Notes: generated from the sequence alone by a model not told the origin. 64,000 nucleotides of DNA from Thalassoglobus neptunius (GCF_007859735.1 NZ_SIHI01000001.1:2012119-2076118); one strand, 5' to 3'; counted from the first letter of the stretch, positions 17,643-25,938 are shown. Translations and numbers: made by a program.

Positions 17643-19496
17643 TTAGCTGGAAAGGACTCGTTCCAAAATGACTTCCCGGACTTCCATCACCTGGGTGCCG
17701 GGCATCTGGTCTGCCGAAAGAATCAGTTTCGTTACTCCTCGGTCCAATTCCATTTGTCCGACTTCGAGTGTTGCCCAGGGTTTCTCCAACTCGCCGGCAC
17801 GGGGGGCTCGATCATGATTCGGAAACAGAGCCGGGTCGAAAGGCTGATCAACGATCGCCTCAAGTTCGTTCTCGTTCACCGTGACGCGAATCTGCGATCC
17901 GACGTCTTTCATGGGGCACGTGTATTTCACCGCAACGCGGTACTTGCCTGGTTCCACGACATCGATGTACCAGGTGATCTTGTCGTCAGGGTCAACCCAG
18001 TTGACGATCCAGTCATGATGAAAGCCCTTGCCATGAAACTTCAGCGATCCGCTCAGTTTCGATTGCACCGCATGCAAATGAGTGATTGGGAACTGCTGAT
18101 ATCCACAGGGGATAAGAGACTCCAGTTGCCAGTCTTTCGAGACGTCTGCAAACCAGTTGCGGTAGGCGTCCCGATGTCGCTGGAACTGTTCGGGACGCTC
18201 TTTGCTGATGTCTTTCTTTTGGCCGGGGTCTTCAATTAAGTCAAAGAGCGATTCCTCTCTCGCGGTACGGACATAGCGGTAACGGAGGCTTCTGGCCGCA
18301 CCGTTCGGTAGCTGCAACTTCTTCGCCCAATAGCGGTGGGTAAAAATCATCCGATCGCTCGGGGCGGTTTGCTTGTTCAGAAGCGAGGCTTTGAGGCTAC
18401 GTCCATCCAACCGAAGATTGTCGGGGACTTCGATGCCGCAAAGATCCGCCAGTGTTGGCAGGAGATCGATGTGAGCAGCGAGTCCATCGACAACGCGATC
18501 TGGTTTGATATGACCGCTCCAACGTACGAAGAGAGGGACGCGCACGCCGCCTTCGTCAACCTGCCCTTTGTGGCCCTTCATCCCGCCGTTGTATCGATCG
18601 CGCGTGTTAGGTCCGTTGTCGGTGAGGAACAGGACGATCGTGTTTTCCTGAAGGCCCAGCTCCTTCACCTTCTTTAGAAGACGACCGATGTTGTGGTCGA
18701 TGTTCTCGACCATCCCGTAGATCGTCGCTGTCTTCACACCCAAACCGCGGGCGCTGTATTTCTCGTAGTAGGCATCCGGCACCTGATAGGGTGTGTGCGG
18801 CGCGTTGTAAGGGATGTAGCAGAAGAACTTGTCGCTGCGATTCGCTGCGATCCATTCCATCGCCCTTTCGGTCAGGACGTCGGTGATGAAGCCCTTAGTT
18901 TTGATTGTGCCCGCATTGTGTTCGAGGACGGGATCGAAGTAGTTCCCAAAGTGCCCCGCGCAGAACCCAACGAACTCATCAAACCCTTGTCCATTTGGGT
19001 TGTGCGGGAAGTGTTCCCCGTTGTGCCACTTCCCAAACAGGGCTGTGCTGTAGCCGTTGGATCGGAATAGCTCCGCAATGGTGGTTTCCTCGGATCGCAT
19101 GATCTCCAGATTGTTGGAGACGTTCACCGTACCCGTGCGGATGTGATAACGGCCCGTCAACAAGCTGGCTCGGGTTGGAGCGCAAAGTGGTGAGACGAAA
19201 AAGTTCTTAAAGCGTGCGCCATCCTTCGCCAGTTGGTCCAGGTTCGGAGTATCGATTAACGGGTTGTCGTGCGAACGCACATCGCCGTATCCCTGGTCAT
19301 CAGTCATGACCAAAATCACATTGGGGCGATCATCCGGTTCAGCGGCCTGAGTCGTAGCGCACGCCAGCCCCCACATCATGCAGACGACACAACTCACAAT
19401 TCTCGTGACGATCTTTTTATGCATTTGAGTTCTGACTTGTGTGGACTCCATGAAATCGTTTTGTCTGTGATGGGACAGTCGAGGCCTGAGCCACAT
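17643..19496 (-). CDS. Secreted sulfatase, arylsulfatase A-like, with C-terminal beta module
   Basis: 617 residues from the ATG that overlaps the upstream stop (ATGA); a later start at 19424 (MHKKIVTRIV) begins exactly at the signal peptide and is equally possible. The signature CAPTRASLLTGRYHIRTG gives the formylglycine site, with NVILVMTDDQGYGDV at the metal site, GKWHNGEHFPHNP, and VDEGGVRVPLFVRW. Beyond residue ~440 the sequence becomes a beta-rich module (PGKYRVAVKYTCP) like those that bind glycans. It is embedded between two agarase-like genes, which points to sequential desulfation and depolymerisation of one substrate. Confidence 0.92.
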   Translation of the reverse strand: MWLRPRLSHHRQNDFMESTQVRTQMHKKIVTRIVSCVVCMMWGLACATTQAAEPDDRPNVILVMTDDQGYGDVRSHDNPLIDTPNLDQLAKDGARFKNFFVSPLCAPTRASLLTGRYHIRTGTVNVSNNLEIMRSEETTIAELFRSNGYSTALFGKWHNGEHFPHNPNGQGFDEFVGFCAGHFGNYFDPVLEHNAGTIKTKGFITDVLTERAMEWIAANRSDKFFCYIPYNAPHTPYQVPDAYYEKYSARGLGVKTATIYGMVENIDHNIGRLLKKVKELGLQENTIVLFLTDNGPNTRDRYNGGMKGHKGQVDEGGVRVPLFVRWSGHIKPDRVVDGLAAHIDLLPTLADLCGIEVPDNLRLDGRSLKASLLNKQTAPSDRMIFTHRYWAKKLQLPNGAARSLRYRYVRTAREESLFDLIEDPGQKKDISKERPEQFQRHRDAYRNWFADVSKDWQLESLIPCGYQQFPITHLHAVQSKLSGSLKFHGKGFHHDWIVNWVDPDDKITWYIDVVEPGKYRVAVKYTCPMKDVGSQIRVTVNENELEAIVDQPFDPALFPNHDRAPRAGELEKPWATLEVGQMELDRGVTKLILSADQMPGTQVMEVREVILERVLSS

Positions 19497-20950
19497 CAGT
19501 GATTTGATTGCTGCAAAAACAGCGTTCGCTGGCGTGCAATTGCTCGGTAATGCCCATTCGTCTCGTGGTATTCCTCGTCGAGTTTCTTAATCGTAGTCTC
19601 GTTCATTGGATGACGAATGTTCTGGTAGATGAAGGCATTACCCTCTTTGGCAGTGGCGATCGTTTTGCTTCTAGGTTCATTGTCGATGCTGAAGAAACCT
19701 GGTTGACCGCGATCGTAGGCGGCTACCGTGTGAGAGTTGTCATGTAGGCAGGCGCAGAATGAGACGCCGATGAAGTTCGGATCAGCCGCCAGTCGGCGCG
19801 AAAGCAGGTGGTAAAGCACTCGTCGATCCAGATGGTCGGGAACGGGGCCTGGTGTCCTTCCCAGCTTAAGAAGTGTTTCCGGGTAGACATTTCCGAACAC
19901 CTGGTCACTAAGTAACGCAGGCAGCCCGGTGCTTTCAACCACCGGACTGATCTTGTGCGTTTCACTGAAGTGCTGCGGCGCCAGCACGTCGATGTAGGGA
20001 GTGATTCGTTTCCAGAGTTCGGCCGAGTAGGTGACGCCTTTCACGTAGCATCCGAGAACCATGTGGTTGGAATCCACCTTTCGGATTTCAGCGTGTCCGA
20101 GCCGATTCACCCGGACAACGATTTCAGCGATCAAAGCCTCCTGGTCTGCGGCAATTGTCTTGTTCTTTGAATACGTGAAGTATCCCGCGGGATAAGCGAT
20201 CCCTCCCTTTTGCCTCAGGTCATCAAAGGACTGATAAGTCTTGCCGTAAACGGCGTTCAATTTCCTGATATCGCCGTTGTAACGTGATTCCAGGATGGAG
20301 ATCAGGTGCTCTCGACCCGGACTCCCGGGTTCACGATCCAGCGTTTCATTGATCCACAGGCCTGAACGCATGAAGGAGCCAAATCCGTAGTAGTACCCCA
20401 TGATCCATGAGTTGTCCTTGTTCGGCGTGACGTATCTGGCGACGCTCTCTCGGACGAATGTGGCATATTCGTCGCTAAAGACGTCCGGGCGTTTCTCGCC
20501 AGGCTTCAACTCCACCTGGTGTTTGATCAACGGCACGTGAATGGCGTGAGGAATCTTCTCCTCGCGATAGACGCGCTCGGCCAACTCGTAGTTGACGTAG
20601 CCAAAGCGTGCCCGCTCCGTGCTGTACGGCCCACTCCAGACGCAGTTGTAGCCCAACTCCCGCATCTTTTTGATGCCGTCGCGCAGCCAGGCTTCCTGGT
20701 CACCTTTGTAGGAATAGGTCACGGCGTCCCGGGAAAAACCGGTCACTGGATGGCTGAGGCCAATTCCAAAGAATCCGTGCCCCTCCGGCGTCACTAACCA
20801 CCAACGACCGTCAATCCTTTGCGTATGAAAGAATCCAGTTTTGTTTCCCGTGATGTCGGTGAAGCCGCCATAGGTGTCGAGCTCTTGGGCTGAGGCCGGG
20901 AAGCCGGTGGCGATGCTTATCAGCAAGGCGAAGACGGTGTTGGATTTCAT
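19496..20950 (-). CDS. Secreted agarase-like TIM-barrel protein, divergent active site
   Basis: 484 residues with a signal peptide ending at ASA. It has the family opening RWWLVTPEGHGFFGIGLSHP (residues 49-68) and the later VDSNHMVLGCY. It is the most divergent of the four paralogues: where the others keep an Asp on the expected acid/base strand, it reads GYYYGFGSF (residues 185-193) with no acidic residue, while the second position keeps Asp349 (LLSDQVF). It could be a binding or accessory protein rather than a hydrolase, or the alignment by eye may be off. It is coupled to the downstream sulfatase by ATGA. Confidence 0.78.
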   Translation of the reverse strand: MKSNTVFALLISIATGFPASAQELDTYGGFTDITGNKTGFFHTQRIDGRWWLVTPEGHGFFGIGLSHPVTGFSRDAVTYSYKGDQEAWLRDGIKKMRELGYNCVWSGPYSTERARFGYVNYELAERVYREEKIPHAIHVPLIKHQVELKPGEKRPDVFSDEYATFVRESVARYVTPNKDNSWIMGYYYGFGSFMRSGLWINETLDREPGSPGREHLISILESRYNGDIRKLNAVYGKTYQSFDDLRQKGGIAYPAGYFTYSKNKTIAADQEALIAEIVVRVNRLGHAEIRKVDSNHMVLGCYVKGVTYSAELWKRITPYIDVLAPQHFSETHKISPVVESTGLPALLSDQVFGNVYPETLLKLGRTPGPVPDHLDRRVLYHLLSRRLAADPNFIGVSFCACLHDNSHTVAAYDRGQPGFFSIDNEPRSKTIATAKEGNAFIYQNIRHPMNETTIKKLDEEYHETNGHYRAIARQRTLFLQQSNH

Positions 20951-20966
20951 ATTGTTGATCTCATGT

Positions 20967-21040
20967 GTAGTACGGGAACTCCTGCCCGTTTTTCCTCAGC
21001 GAAGCTCATAGCGTTTCACGAGCAAGAGTGCCCGTGCTAC
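20967..21040. repeat. REP-like inverted repeat between two agarase-like genes
   Basis: Arms gtagtacgggaact (20967-20980) and agtgcccgtgctac (21027-21040) pair at 12 of 14 positions across a 46-nt spacer. A local palindrome (cgggaactcctgcccg) is nested in the left arm and resembles that at 9446-9467. It occupies the only sizeable gap between co-directional genes in the sigma-proximal part of the locus. Confidence 0.55.
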
Positions 21041-21047
21041 GGACGGA

Positions 21048-22226
21048 CTAATCGTGGAACATCCGGGCCATCTTCTGGGTGACTTGTTCATTCGCAGCCG
21101 TCATTTGATAAACGTGCTGTTGATCGGGATTTTCCATCTCGTCGAGCAGTCCGCGACGGCGAGCTTTGTTTCGCTGATAAGCGCCGCACAGGTGAAAACC
21201 GATGCAGCCCGGGTTTTCGAAAAGCCCACTCAATGTCTTTGCATACCACTCGCCGTTGTTTGGTTTGAAGAAGCTGTTACTGCGGAAGTTCACTCCCGCA
21301 GCGTCGGCGAGCAGAACCGGCTTCCCGGTTTTCTCATGCCACTCGTCGAGGTGTTTGACCGGATCGCGGAAGTCTTGGAACGAGATCACGTCAACGAACG
21401 GTTTAGCGGCGTTCATCACTTCCATCGCGATCGGCGCGTTGGCTTCGTAGCGGTCGCCGAGCAGCAGGTGGTGTTTGTCGTAGCGACGAATGGCGTCGTG
21501 GGTGGTCTTGTAGTAGCTAGTCGCCAGCTCGCTGAGTTCTTTTCGTCCCGCCTCTGTCTTCAATCGCTCGGGATCGAAGATCGGACCGCGCCATTTGTTG
21601 TCTGGCCGGTCGTGAGTCCATGTCGGACAGTCGCTGTAGAAATAGCCGATGAGGTTTCTTTCATCGGCCAGCTCCGCACAGTGCGAGCGCGCGACGTAGT
21701 CGACCCACTCTTTCCAGTCGTCACTGCGGAAATCGTAGTGGACCGTATGCTTCTCCCACTGATGCGATTCGGTGAACGGGAGCAAGTGACAATAAGGCAT
21801 GTCCAGCGCGCGATATTCGTCGATAGTAAAGGCGCGCGAATGCTGCCACTTCTTGACCGTCACTTCTTGAACCCAGCCGACGGTGTTGAAGCCCCATGCC
21901 ATCAGGTTGGGTGCGACCGACTCCTTAATCCACCGAATCGTGCTGCCGCCGTATTTCTTGCGCCAGATGTCGATGTTCTCGGGGTACCGCAGGCTGGCTG
22001 GATCGATGTGGTTGAGCCCCATCGTGAAGAACGGCTCTCCCGCAGGGGTAATCAACCACCAGTGACCTTTTCTCTCGCCGAGAGTAAAGAATCCTTCTGG
22101 TTCGATCTGCGTCGTCTTCGCTTCAGTCGTCTGGGCGAAGGTCGGCGCTGAGCGGGCCGCAAGGCCCGCGCCGAGAGCAAGACCGCCCTGCAGAAAGTGC
22201 CGCCGTGCTATCGATTTCGTATTCAT
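21048..22226 (-). CDS. Tat-exported agarase-like TIM-barrel hydrolase
   Basis: 392 residues with a twin-arginine signal (ARRHFLQGGLALGAG) ending near TFA. The single agarase-like domain has HWWLITPAGEPFFTMGLNHI (residues 55-74), RYDKHHLLLGDRYEAN, and the two acidic positions as Asp199 (GYFYSDCPTW) and Asp308 (VLLADAAG). In GH50/GH86-like beta-agarases I would expect Glu at both. The length matches a bare catalytic domain. It starts 2 bp after the FecR-like gene, so it is the first structural gene of the sigma-FecR transcript. Confidence 0.82.
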   Translation of the reverse strand: MNTKSIARRHFLQGGLALGAGLAARSAPTFAQTTEAKTTQIEPEGFFTLGERKGHWWLITPAGEPFFTMGLNHIDPASLRYPENIDIWRKKYGGSTIRWIKESVAPNLMAWGFNTVGWVQEVTVKKWQHSRAFTIDEYRALDMPYCHLLPFTESHQWEKHTVHYDFRSDDWKEWVDYVARSHCAELADERNLIGYFYSDCPTWTHDRPDNKWRGPIFDPERLKTEAGRKELSELATSYYKTTHDAIRRYDKHHLLLGDRYEANAPIAMEVMNAAKPFVDVISFQDFRDPVKHLDEWHEKTGKPVLLADAAGVNFRSNSFFKPNNGEWYAKTLSGLFENPGCIGFHLCGAYQRNKARRRGLLDEMENPDQQHVYQMTAANEQVTQKMARMFHD

Positions 22227-22228
22227 AA

Positions 22229-23659
22229 TTAATCCTTGCTCAATACGAGAACCCGCAGTTGGTCAACGCCTCGAACCGGATTGACGTTGACGCTCAGTCC
22301 CAGCGTCTTCATGTCCTGGGACATCGTCACTTCATCGGGCGACCAGCCACCACCTTCTGTCGACTCTGAATTGTCAGTGGAAACATGCGGATCAAGTCCT
22401 CGATACGGATTGGCTGCCACCGGGTACTCCACTCCGGGTAGTCCAAGGGTCGAATCGCTGGCAATCAACTGGCTCGCTTCGCAGACGACTCCGACAATCT
22501 TTCGGTCAAACTTGATCACACCACGGATCGGCTCTGGCTGAGCCGACCTGAAATGAAACAGGTAGCTGTCAACTTTCACGCCCTGCGGAACGGTCAAACC
22601 GGTGTTGCCGAAGAAGCGATAGTTGCCAGCCGATATCAGTGTGACCGGGATTTCCTGATCCAATAGCACATTGCTCTTCTCCGGGATCACTTCGATCCAC
22701 GACGCTGCCTGACGTTTCAGATCCTTCCGCGACACCGTCTCCTTCAAACGTATATTGCCCTGCAAAAAGGTGAGACCGAGATCACTTCGGTTCCTGTTTC
22801 CCAGGACTCCGCGACTGGAGCGAACGGGGATGTTCTCCGACCCCAATTCGTCGGCTGCACCCACCTTCAATCGAATCGCCTGTCCTTCTTCAATTCGAAT
22901 ACTCTCACCGGACCGCGTGCTCGACCCCTCACGCTCAAAAACTTCGACGAGCCCCTCGATGACATGAACCTCCGTCTGGCCGCCATCTCCAACCCTTAGC
23001 CCAAATTCCGTGCCTAGATCGACTACCTCCGCCTCATCCGTCGTGATGGTGAAGCCGATCGCTTCCTCCGGGATCCGTGCGACCAGATTGCCGGAAGACA
23101 CGTGCAGCAGGTCCGTGCTCTTCAATTCAAAATCTGAAGGTCCCTGCAGAGTCACGCGGGCTCCCCGATTGAATTCCAATTCCACAGTGCCGGCATCCAA
23201 CCTAAAGCTGCCGGCTTCGAGCAGTTCCCCCGACATCGGTTCGATATCTCGCCAGTCCGCATCGACCGATGTCACCAACCTCGCAACGGGGATTCCTGAT
23301 GCTGCGAAGTCTCCGGATGGCGAGGTATCTCGATCAGTGGGACTCCATTGGGCTATGGCAAAAAGAGCGACGGCGGCCAGTGATACTGCCGCTACTGCAA
23401 AGCCGTATAGAAAGCTCTTTCGAGAGACTTGCTTTGTCTCGGCATTGGCTGAAGACACGTCCGCCATCGGCTCCGTGTTCTCGCCTCGTATCGCAGCCTC
23501 TCGATAGCCGCCATCCAGCGCGACTCGGAATCGATAGAGCTTCCGCAGCTCCTCATCCTTCGCGAGCAATTCGTTCAGGACTTCGACATCTTCTGCCGTC
23601 GCCTGTCCAAGCAGGTACTGATCAATGCGGCCTTCCGGCTTCATATCTTCTGCGGTCAT
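22229..23659 (-). CDS. FecR-like transmembrane anti-sigma factor
   Basis: 476 residues from the ATG that overlaps the sigma stop (ATGA). A short cytoplasmic anti-sigma region (residues 1-85) contains a zinc-free helical start like those of planctomycete regulators (DQYLLGQATAEDVEVLNELL). One membrane segment follows (KSFLYGFAVAAVSLAAVALF), then a periplasmic FecR beta domain with the typical FTITTDEAEVVDLGTEFGLR and a VIEGLVEVF strand, and a C-terminal domain that resembles the LamG-like or carbohydrate-sensing part found in such proteins. It probably holds the ECF factor inactive until a periplasmic sugar signal is sensed. The partner genes support this; the ligand is unknown. Confidence 0.9.
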   Translation of the reverse strand: MTAEDMKPEGRIDQYLLGQATAEDVEVLNELLAKDEELRKLYRFRVALDGGYREAAIRGENTEPMADVSSANAETKQVSRKSFLYGFAVAAVSLAAVALFAIAQWSPTDRDTSPSGDFAASGIPVARLVTSVDADWRDIEPMSGELLEAGSFRLDAGTVELEFNRGARVTLQGPSDFELKSTDLLHVSSGNLVARIPEEAIGFTITTDEAEVVDLGTEFGLRVGDGGQTEVHVIEGLVEVFEREGSSTRSGESIRIEEGQAIRLKVGAADELGSENIPVRSSRGVLGNRNRSDLGLTFLQGNIRLKETVSRKDLKRQAASWIEVIPEKSNVLLDQEIPVTLISAGNYRFFGNTGLTVPQGVKVDSYLFHFRSAQPEPIRGVIKFDRKIVGVVCEASQLIASDSTLGLPGVEYPVAANPYRGLDPHVSTDNSESTEGGGWSPDEVTMSQDMKTLGLSVNVNPVRGVDQLRVLVLSKD

Positions 23660-24213
23660 GGCAGCTCCAGCCTCAATTTCTCTTCGACGCACTGCGACAG
23701 TTTTGCACGAAGTCGACCGATGATTTTGTAGAGCGAGTTAGGCGTTTTACCGGATTGCTCGGCGAGTGATTTCACTTCGCCAGCCCCGCGATAGGGCGAC
23801 AGAACCAGTTTTCGACGCTCCGGGGGAAGTTCACCGAGACACTCCGCCAGAGAGTGCTGAATGCGGACCAGGTCTTCAGACGCGGCTTCGGCTTCAGCTT
23901 CGCGAGCAATCAGGTCGAGGACGTCCTTATCGAGAACCAGCCGATCGCGACGCAACTTCGCGATCGCGTTGAAGCACTTGTGACGAACGATGACCTTTCC
24001 CCAGGGCAGAAAGCCACTTTCGTCTCGAAGCCGCTGCCGGCTTTCCCACATCGTGATGCTGGCGTCCTGCAGCACATCATCCACGCTGCTCCAGTCAGGC
24101 AGGATCAGACGCGCATAGTTCCGCAACGCCAGCTCATGGCGAGCAAAAAGCCGCACAAAATCAGCTTCGGAAATGGGAGTGGGAGACTCAAATTGGTCAG
24201 ATTCAACATCCAT
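23656..24213 (-). CDS. ECF-type RNA polymerase sigma factor (Planctomycetes type)
   Basis: 185 residues from ATG (MDVESDQ). Region 2 is visible as FARHELALRNYARLILPDW and DDVLQDASITMWE, and region 4 as LPPERRKLVLSPYRGAGEVKSLAEQ with a recognition helix NSLYKIIGRLRAKLSQCV. The length is right for a minimal sigma2-sigma4 factor of the planctomycete/verrucomicrobial group that pairs with FecR-type membrane regulators. The stop overlaps the FecR start by ATGA. It shares an upstream element with the DUF1592 gene, so it likely drives its own gene and that one. Confidence 0.93.
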   Translation of the reverse strand: MDVESDQFESPTPISEADFVRLFARHELALRNYARLILPDWSSVDDVLQDASITMWESRQRLRDESGFLPWGKVIVRHKCFNAIAKLRRDRLVLDKDVLDLIAREAEAEAASEDLVRIQHSLAECLGELPPERRKLVLSPYRGAGEVKSLAEQSGKTPNSLYKIIGRLRAKLSQCVEEKLRLELP

Positions 24214-24246
24214 ACTTCTATAGTTTGCGCCAGCCAGGATCCTGCC
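24214..24246 (-). promoter_or_regulatory. Promoter-like element of the ECF sigma gene
   Basis: On the minus strand: GGCAGG (24246-24241), 16 nt, ACTATA (24224-24219), 5 nt, ATG. Spacing and hexamers are identical to those at 15717-15749. If used, the mRNA would begin at or next to the ATG. The nearby coding codons are also alike, so shared ancestry by duplication is an alternative. Confidence 0.5.
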
Positions 24247-24726
24247 GCTTGTTTTTTCCGATTTCCCCTGAGCGTACCTGGCAAGGTAATGTTCTTGAAT
24301 CTCCGGACCTTCGCTTGTCGGAAGGAAATCGTCAGCTACCGACAGCATGTCAAGGACGAATCACGAGCAAGTCGCAGTCCTGTCGCGACCGATATCAGCT
24401 CGCTTACTATAAGAACAGCTTCGGTTGCATGGATCGGCGCATTTTCGAGTTGCCGGGAGATCGCATCGGTCTTATGCACTGTTGGCGCTTCATCGATGTG
24501 CGGTTCTTGCGTTCTCGCACTGCCGGACCGCACACGAGTCCTCATTGGGACAAGACGGTTAAGTCTTGGATACCTGGAAATCCGCGGTTCGGATGAGCGT
24601 TCGGACCTTGAGCTGACTTGCGACCCGAACCAATTTGCTATCTGCTCGGACCGCAACGACAAAACCCTCAGCCACAAAACAACTTGCGACTGAGGGTTAA
24701 CGGTTCGGATTGTGATCCGGTTTTTC
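24247..24726. other. Gene-free stretch with one strong hairpin
   Basis: About 480 bp between the sigma gene and the right-hand direct repeat. Open frames on both strands lack family features and start context. The only clear structure is a perfect 9-bp inverted repeat, aaccctcag (24663-24671) and ctgagggtt (24690-24698); reading minus, it is followed by TTTTGT. A second pair, ggttcggatt (24702-24711) and aatccgaacc (24748-24757), is perfect over 10 bp and reaches into the repeat. Confidence 0.5.
24663..24698 (-). terminator. Possible minus-strand hairpin terminator
   Basis: A perfect 9-bp stem with an 18-nt loop, followed on the minus strand by TTTTGT. No minus-strand gene ends here now, so it would be a relic or part of the repeat element rather than an active terminator of a known gene. 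Confidence 0.3.
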
Positions 24727-24847
24727 CAAGCTCCCCGAGGCGGTCTCAATCCGAACCGGGGATTCGTCGAGCTAGGTGCCTTTCGTACCAAGAGGTTACG
24801 TCGATTGCCATTTATCGAAATGTTCAAGTGGAACTCAATTACGGACC
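24727..24847 (+). repeat. Direct repeat copy 2 (right edge of polysaccharide locus)
   Basis: Same orientation and about 92% identical by eye to 107-227, including the non-coding part (gagctaggtgcctttcgtac) upstream of the HTH start. Similarity weakens but persists at protein level to about 25010. Together the copies bracket 24.5 kb. Confidence 0.85.
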
Positions 24848-25032
24848 GTTTGAGAGCTGAAGCATCTGCTACGCGGCCGAAGCGAGATCGCATGAGATTG
24901 GCTTACGAATACCAAGCCATGCTCGATTCTGGTGCCGCTACATCGCGAGCTGACCTAGCACGGAAATTGGGCGTTAGTCGTGCCAGAGTGACTCAAGTGT
25001 TGCAACCGACCCGTGAAACGTATTTCGATTGA
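24820..25032 (+). CDS. Truncated small HTH protein, paralogue of the gene at 200
   Basis: 70 residues from ATG (MFKWNSI). The HTH core, SRADLARKLGVSRARVTQVL, is nearly the same as in the gene at 200. After TQVLQPT the reading frame leaves the family and stops within the overlapping histidine-kinase fragment, so the gene seems to have lost its C-terminal end at a junction near 25010. It may still make a DNA-binding peptide. It belongs to the right-hand repeat of the bracketed locus. Confidence 0.55.
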   Translation: MFKWNSITDRLRAEASATRPKRDRMRLAYEYQAMLDSGAATSRADLARKLGVSRARVTQVLQPTRETYFD

Positions 25033-25315
25033 GATAGACTGCAAGCGTCTGTCATTGGCGTATTCCGACAGTGGTCCGGGTATCGCATATGAAAACCGGG
25101 AAGAAGTGTTTAGACCGTTTTTCACTTTGAAGCCTGCAGGGAAAGGCAAAGGACTGGGCCTGTATATTGCTCGGGAGATTGCGGAATATCATGGAGCTAG
25201 CCTCTTTCTTGCGGAGGACGAAGACCATGGACCTCCCCGTGCAAGACGCTTGCAGGTCCTTTCCGCGTCGGACTCTGAGGCTTCAAAACCGCAGCTACTA
25301 CACGGTTTACGATGA
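25013..25315 (+). pseudogene. Histidine-kinase-type ATPase fragment (HATPase_c)
   Basis: Roughly 70 residues of a GHKL ATP-binding domain: DSGPGI (G1 box), VFRPFFTLKPAGKGKGLGLY (F and G2 boxes), then AREIAEYHG. The dimerisation domain and N box are missing at the 5' side, where the sequence abuts the HTH gene. The last ~30 residues run in a meaningless frame into the next gene. A remnant of a two-component or GHKL-type ATPase gene broken by recombination. Confidence 0.7.
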
Positions 25316-25811
25316 TCGCCGTCGCATCTACGTTCCGGGCAATCGGCCACCAGAAGTTCCCAAACCGCGCATTAGGCCCTCCAGGTTGAAGATTCGGGCG
25401 GCGAACAACCCGACTCGAAACGTCATCAAGGTGGCTCGGGAATACGAGGCGTTCTTAGCTCGGCCTGAGGTCTACGGCTATCGCCAAGTCGCTCAGAACT
25501 TCAGTATCTCGAAAGTAATGGTCAGCTATTACCTGACGTTGCTGAACCGGCTCCCGGCTGACTTCATCAGTTGGCTGGAAAACTGTGAGGAAGAACTCCC
25601 GCTTACGTTCTTTAGCCTGAAACGGTTGCGGCCAGTGACCATGCTGGACGAGCCGGACCGTCGCCCAGAACTGCTCGTTCTGACTCGAAAACTGATTGAG
25701 GAGATGCAGGGAGAACCGTCTGAGGCAGTGCCAGCACTTTTGGAACTTCTCGGCGAATCGTCCTTGGCCACCCCGAAACCTCGCGAGCACCGGTCAATCC
25801 AGCTCGACTGA
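25227..25811 (+). CDS. ParB/KorB-type HTH protein
   Basis: 194 residues from ATG (MDLPVQDACR), which I prefer over a start 60 bases upstream that lies inside the kinase fragment. The first third is basic (RPSRLKIRAANNPTRN). The centre has an HTH: YGYRQVAQNFSISKVMVSYYL, with the Q-x-F-x-I-S-K pattern of ParB-like and resolvase-associated proteins. The acidic C-terminus has no recognised domain. It resembles DNA-binding partners of site-specific recombinases found in planctomycete mobile regions; the recombinase itself is not here. Confidence 0.6.
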   Translation: MDLPVQDACRSFPRRTLRLQNRSYYTVYDDRRRIYVPGNRPPEVPKPRIRPSRLKIRAANNPTRNVIKVAREYEAFLARPEVYGYRQVAQNFSISKVMVSYYLTLLNRLPADFISWLENCEEELPLTFFSLKRLRPVTMLDEPDRRPELLVLTRKLIEEMQGEPSEAVPALLELLGESSLATPKPREHRSIQLD

Positions 25812-25938
25812 CCGATACGACTGGACGGAATTTGCACAGATTGGGCATCCAGTGGTCGTTCAGTCTTCTCAAAGGTCATCATCGGGGTGCAAAAAATAGA
25901 TTTCCCTGTGATTTACCGCTTATTTCGAGTTTAGCACG

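Noticed and set aside
21054-22151. A 365-codon plus-strand frame across the agarase-like gene at 21048
   Set aside because: A shadow of the true gene, which has a Tat signal and clear domain on the minus strand.
24702-24790. A tRNA-like fold near ggttcgg…aatccgaacc
   Set aside because: No acceptor stem, anticodon arm or conserved D-loop positions could be drawn.
24336-24893. A 185-codon minus-strand frame across the right direct repeat
   Set aside because: No family features, arginine-rich nonsense, and it reads the complement of the HTH gene and repeat.
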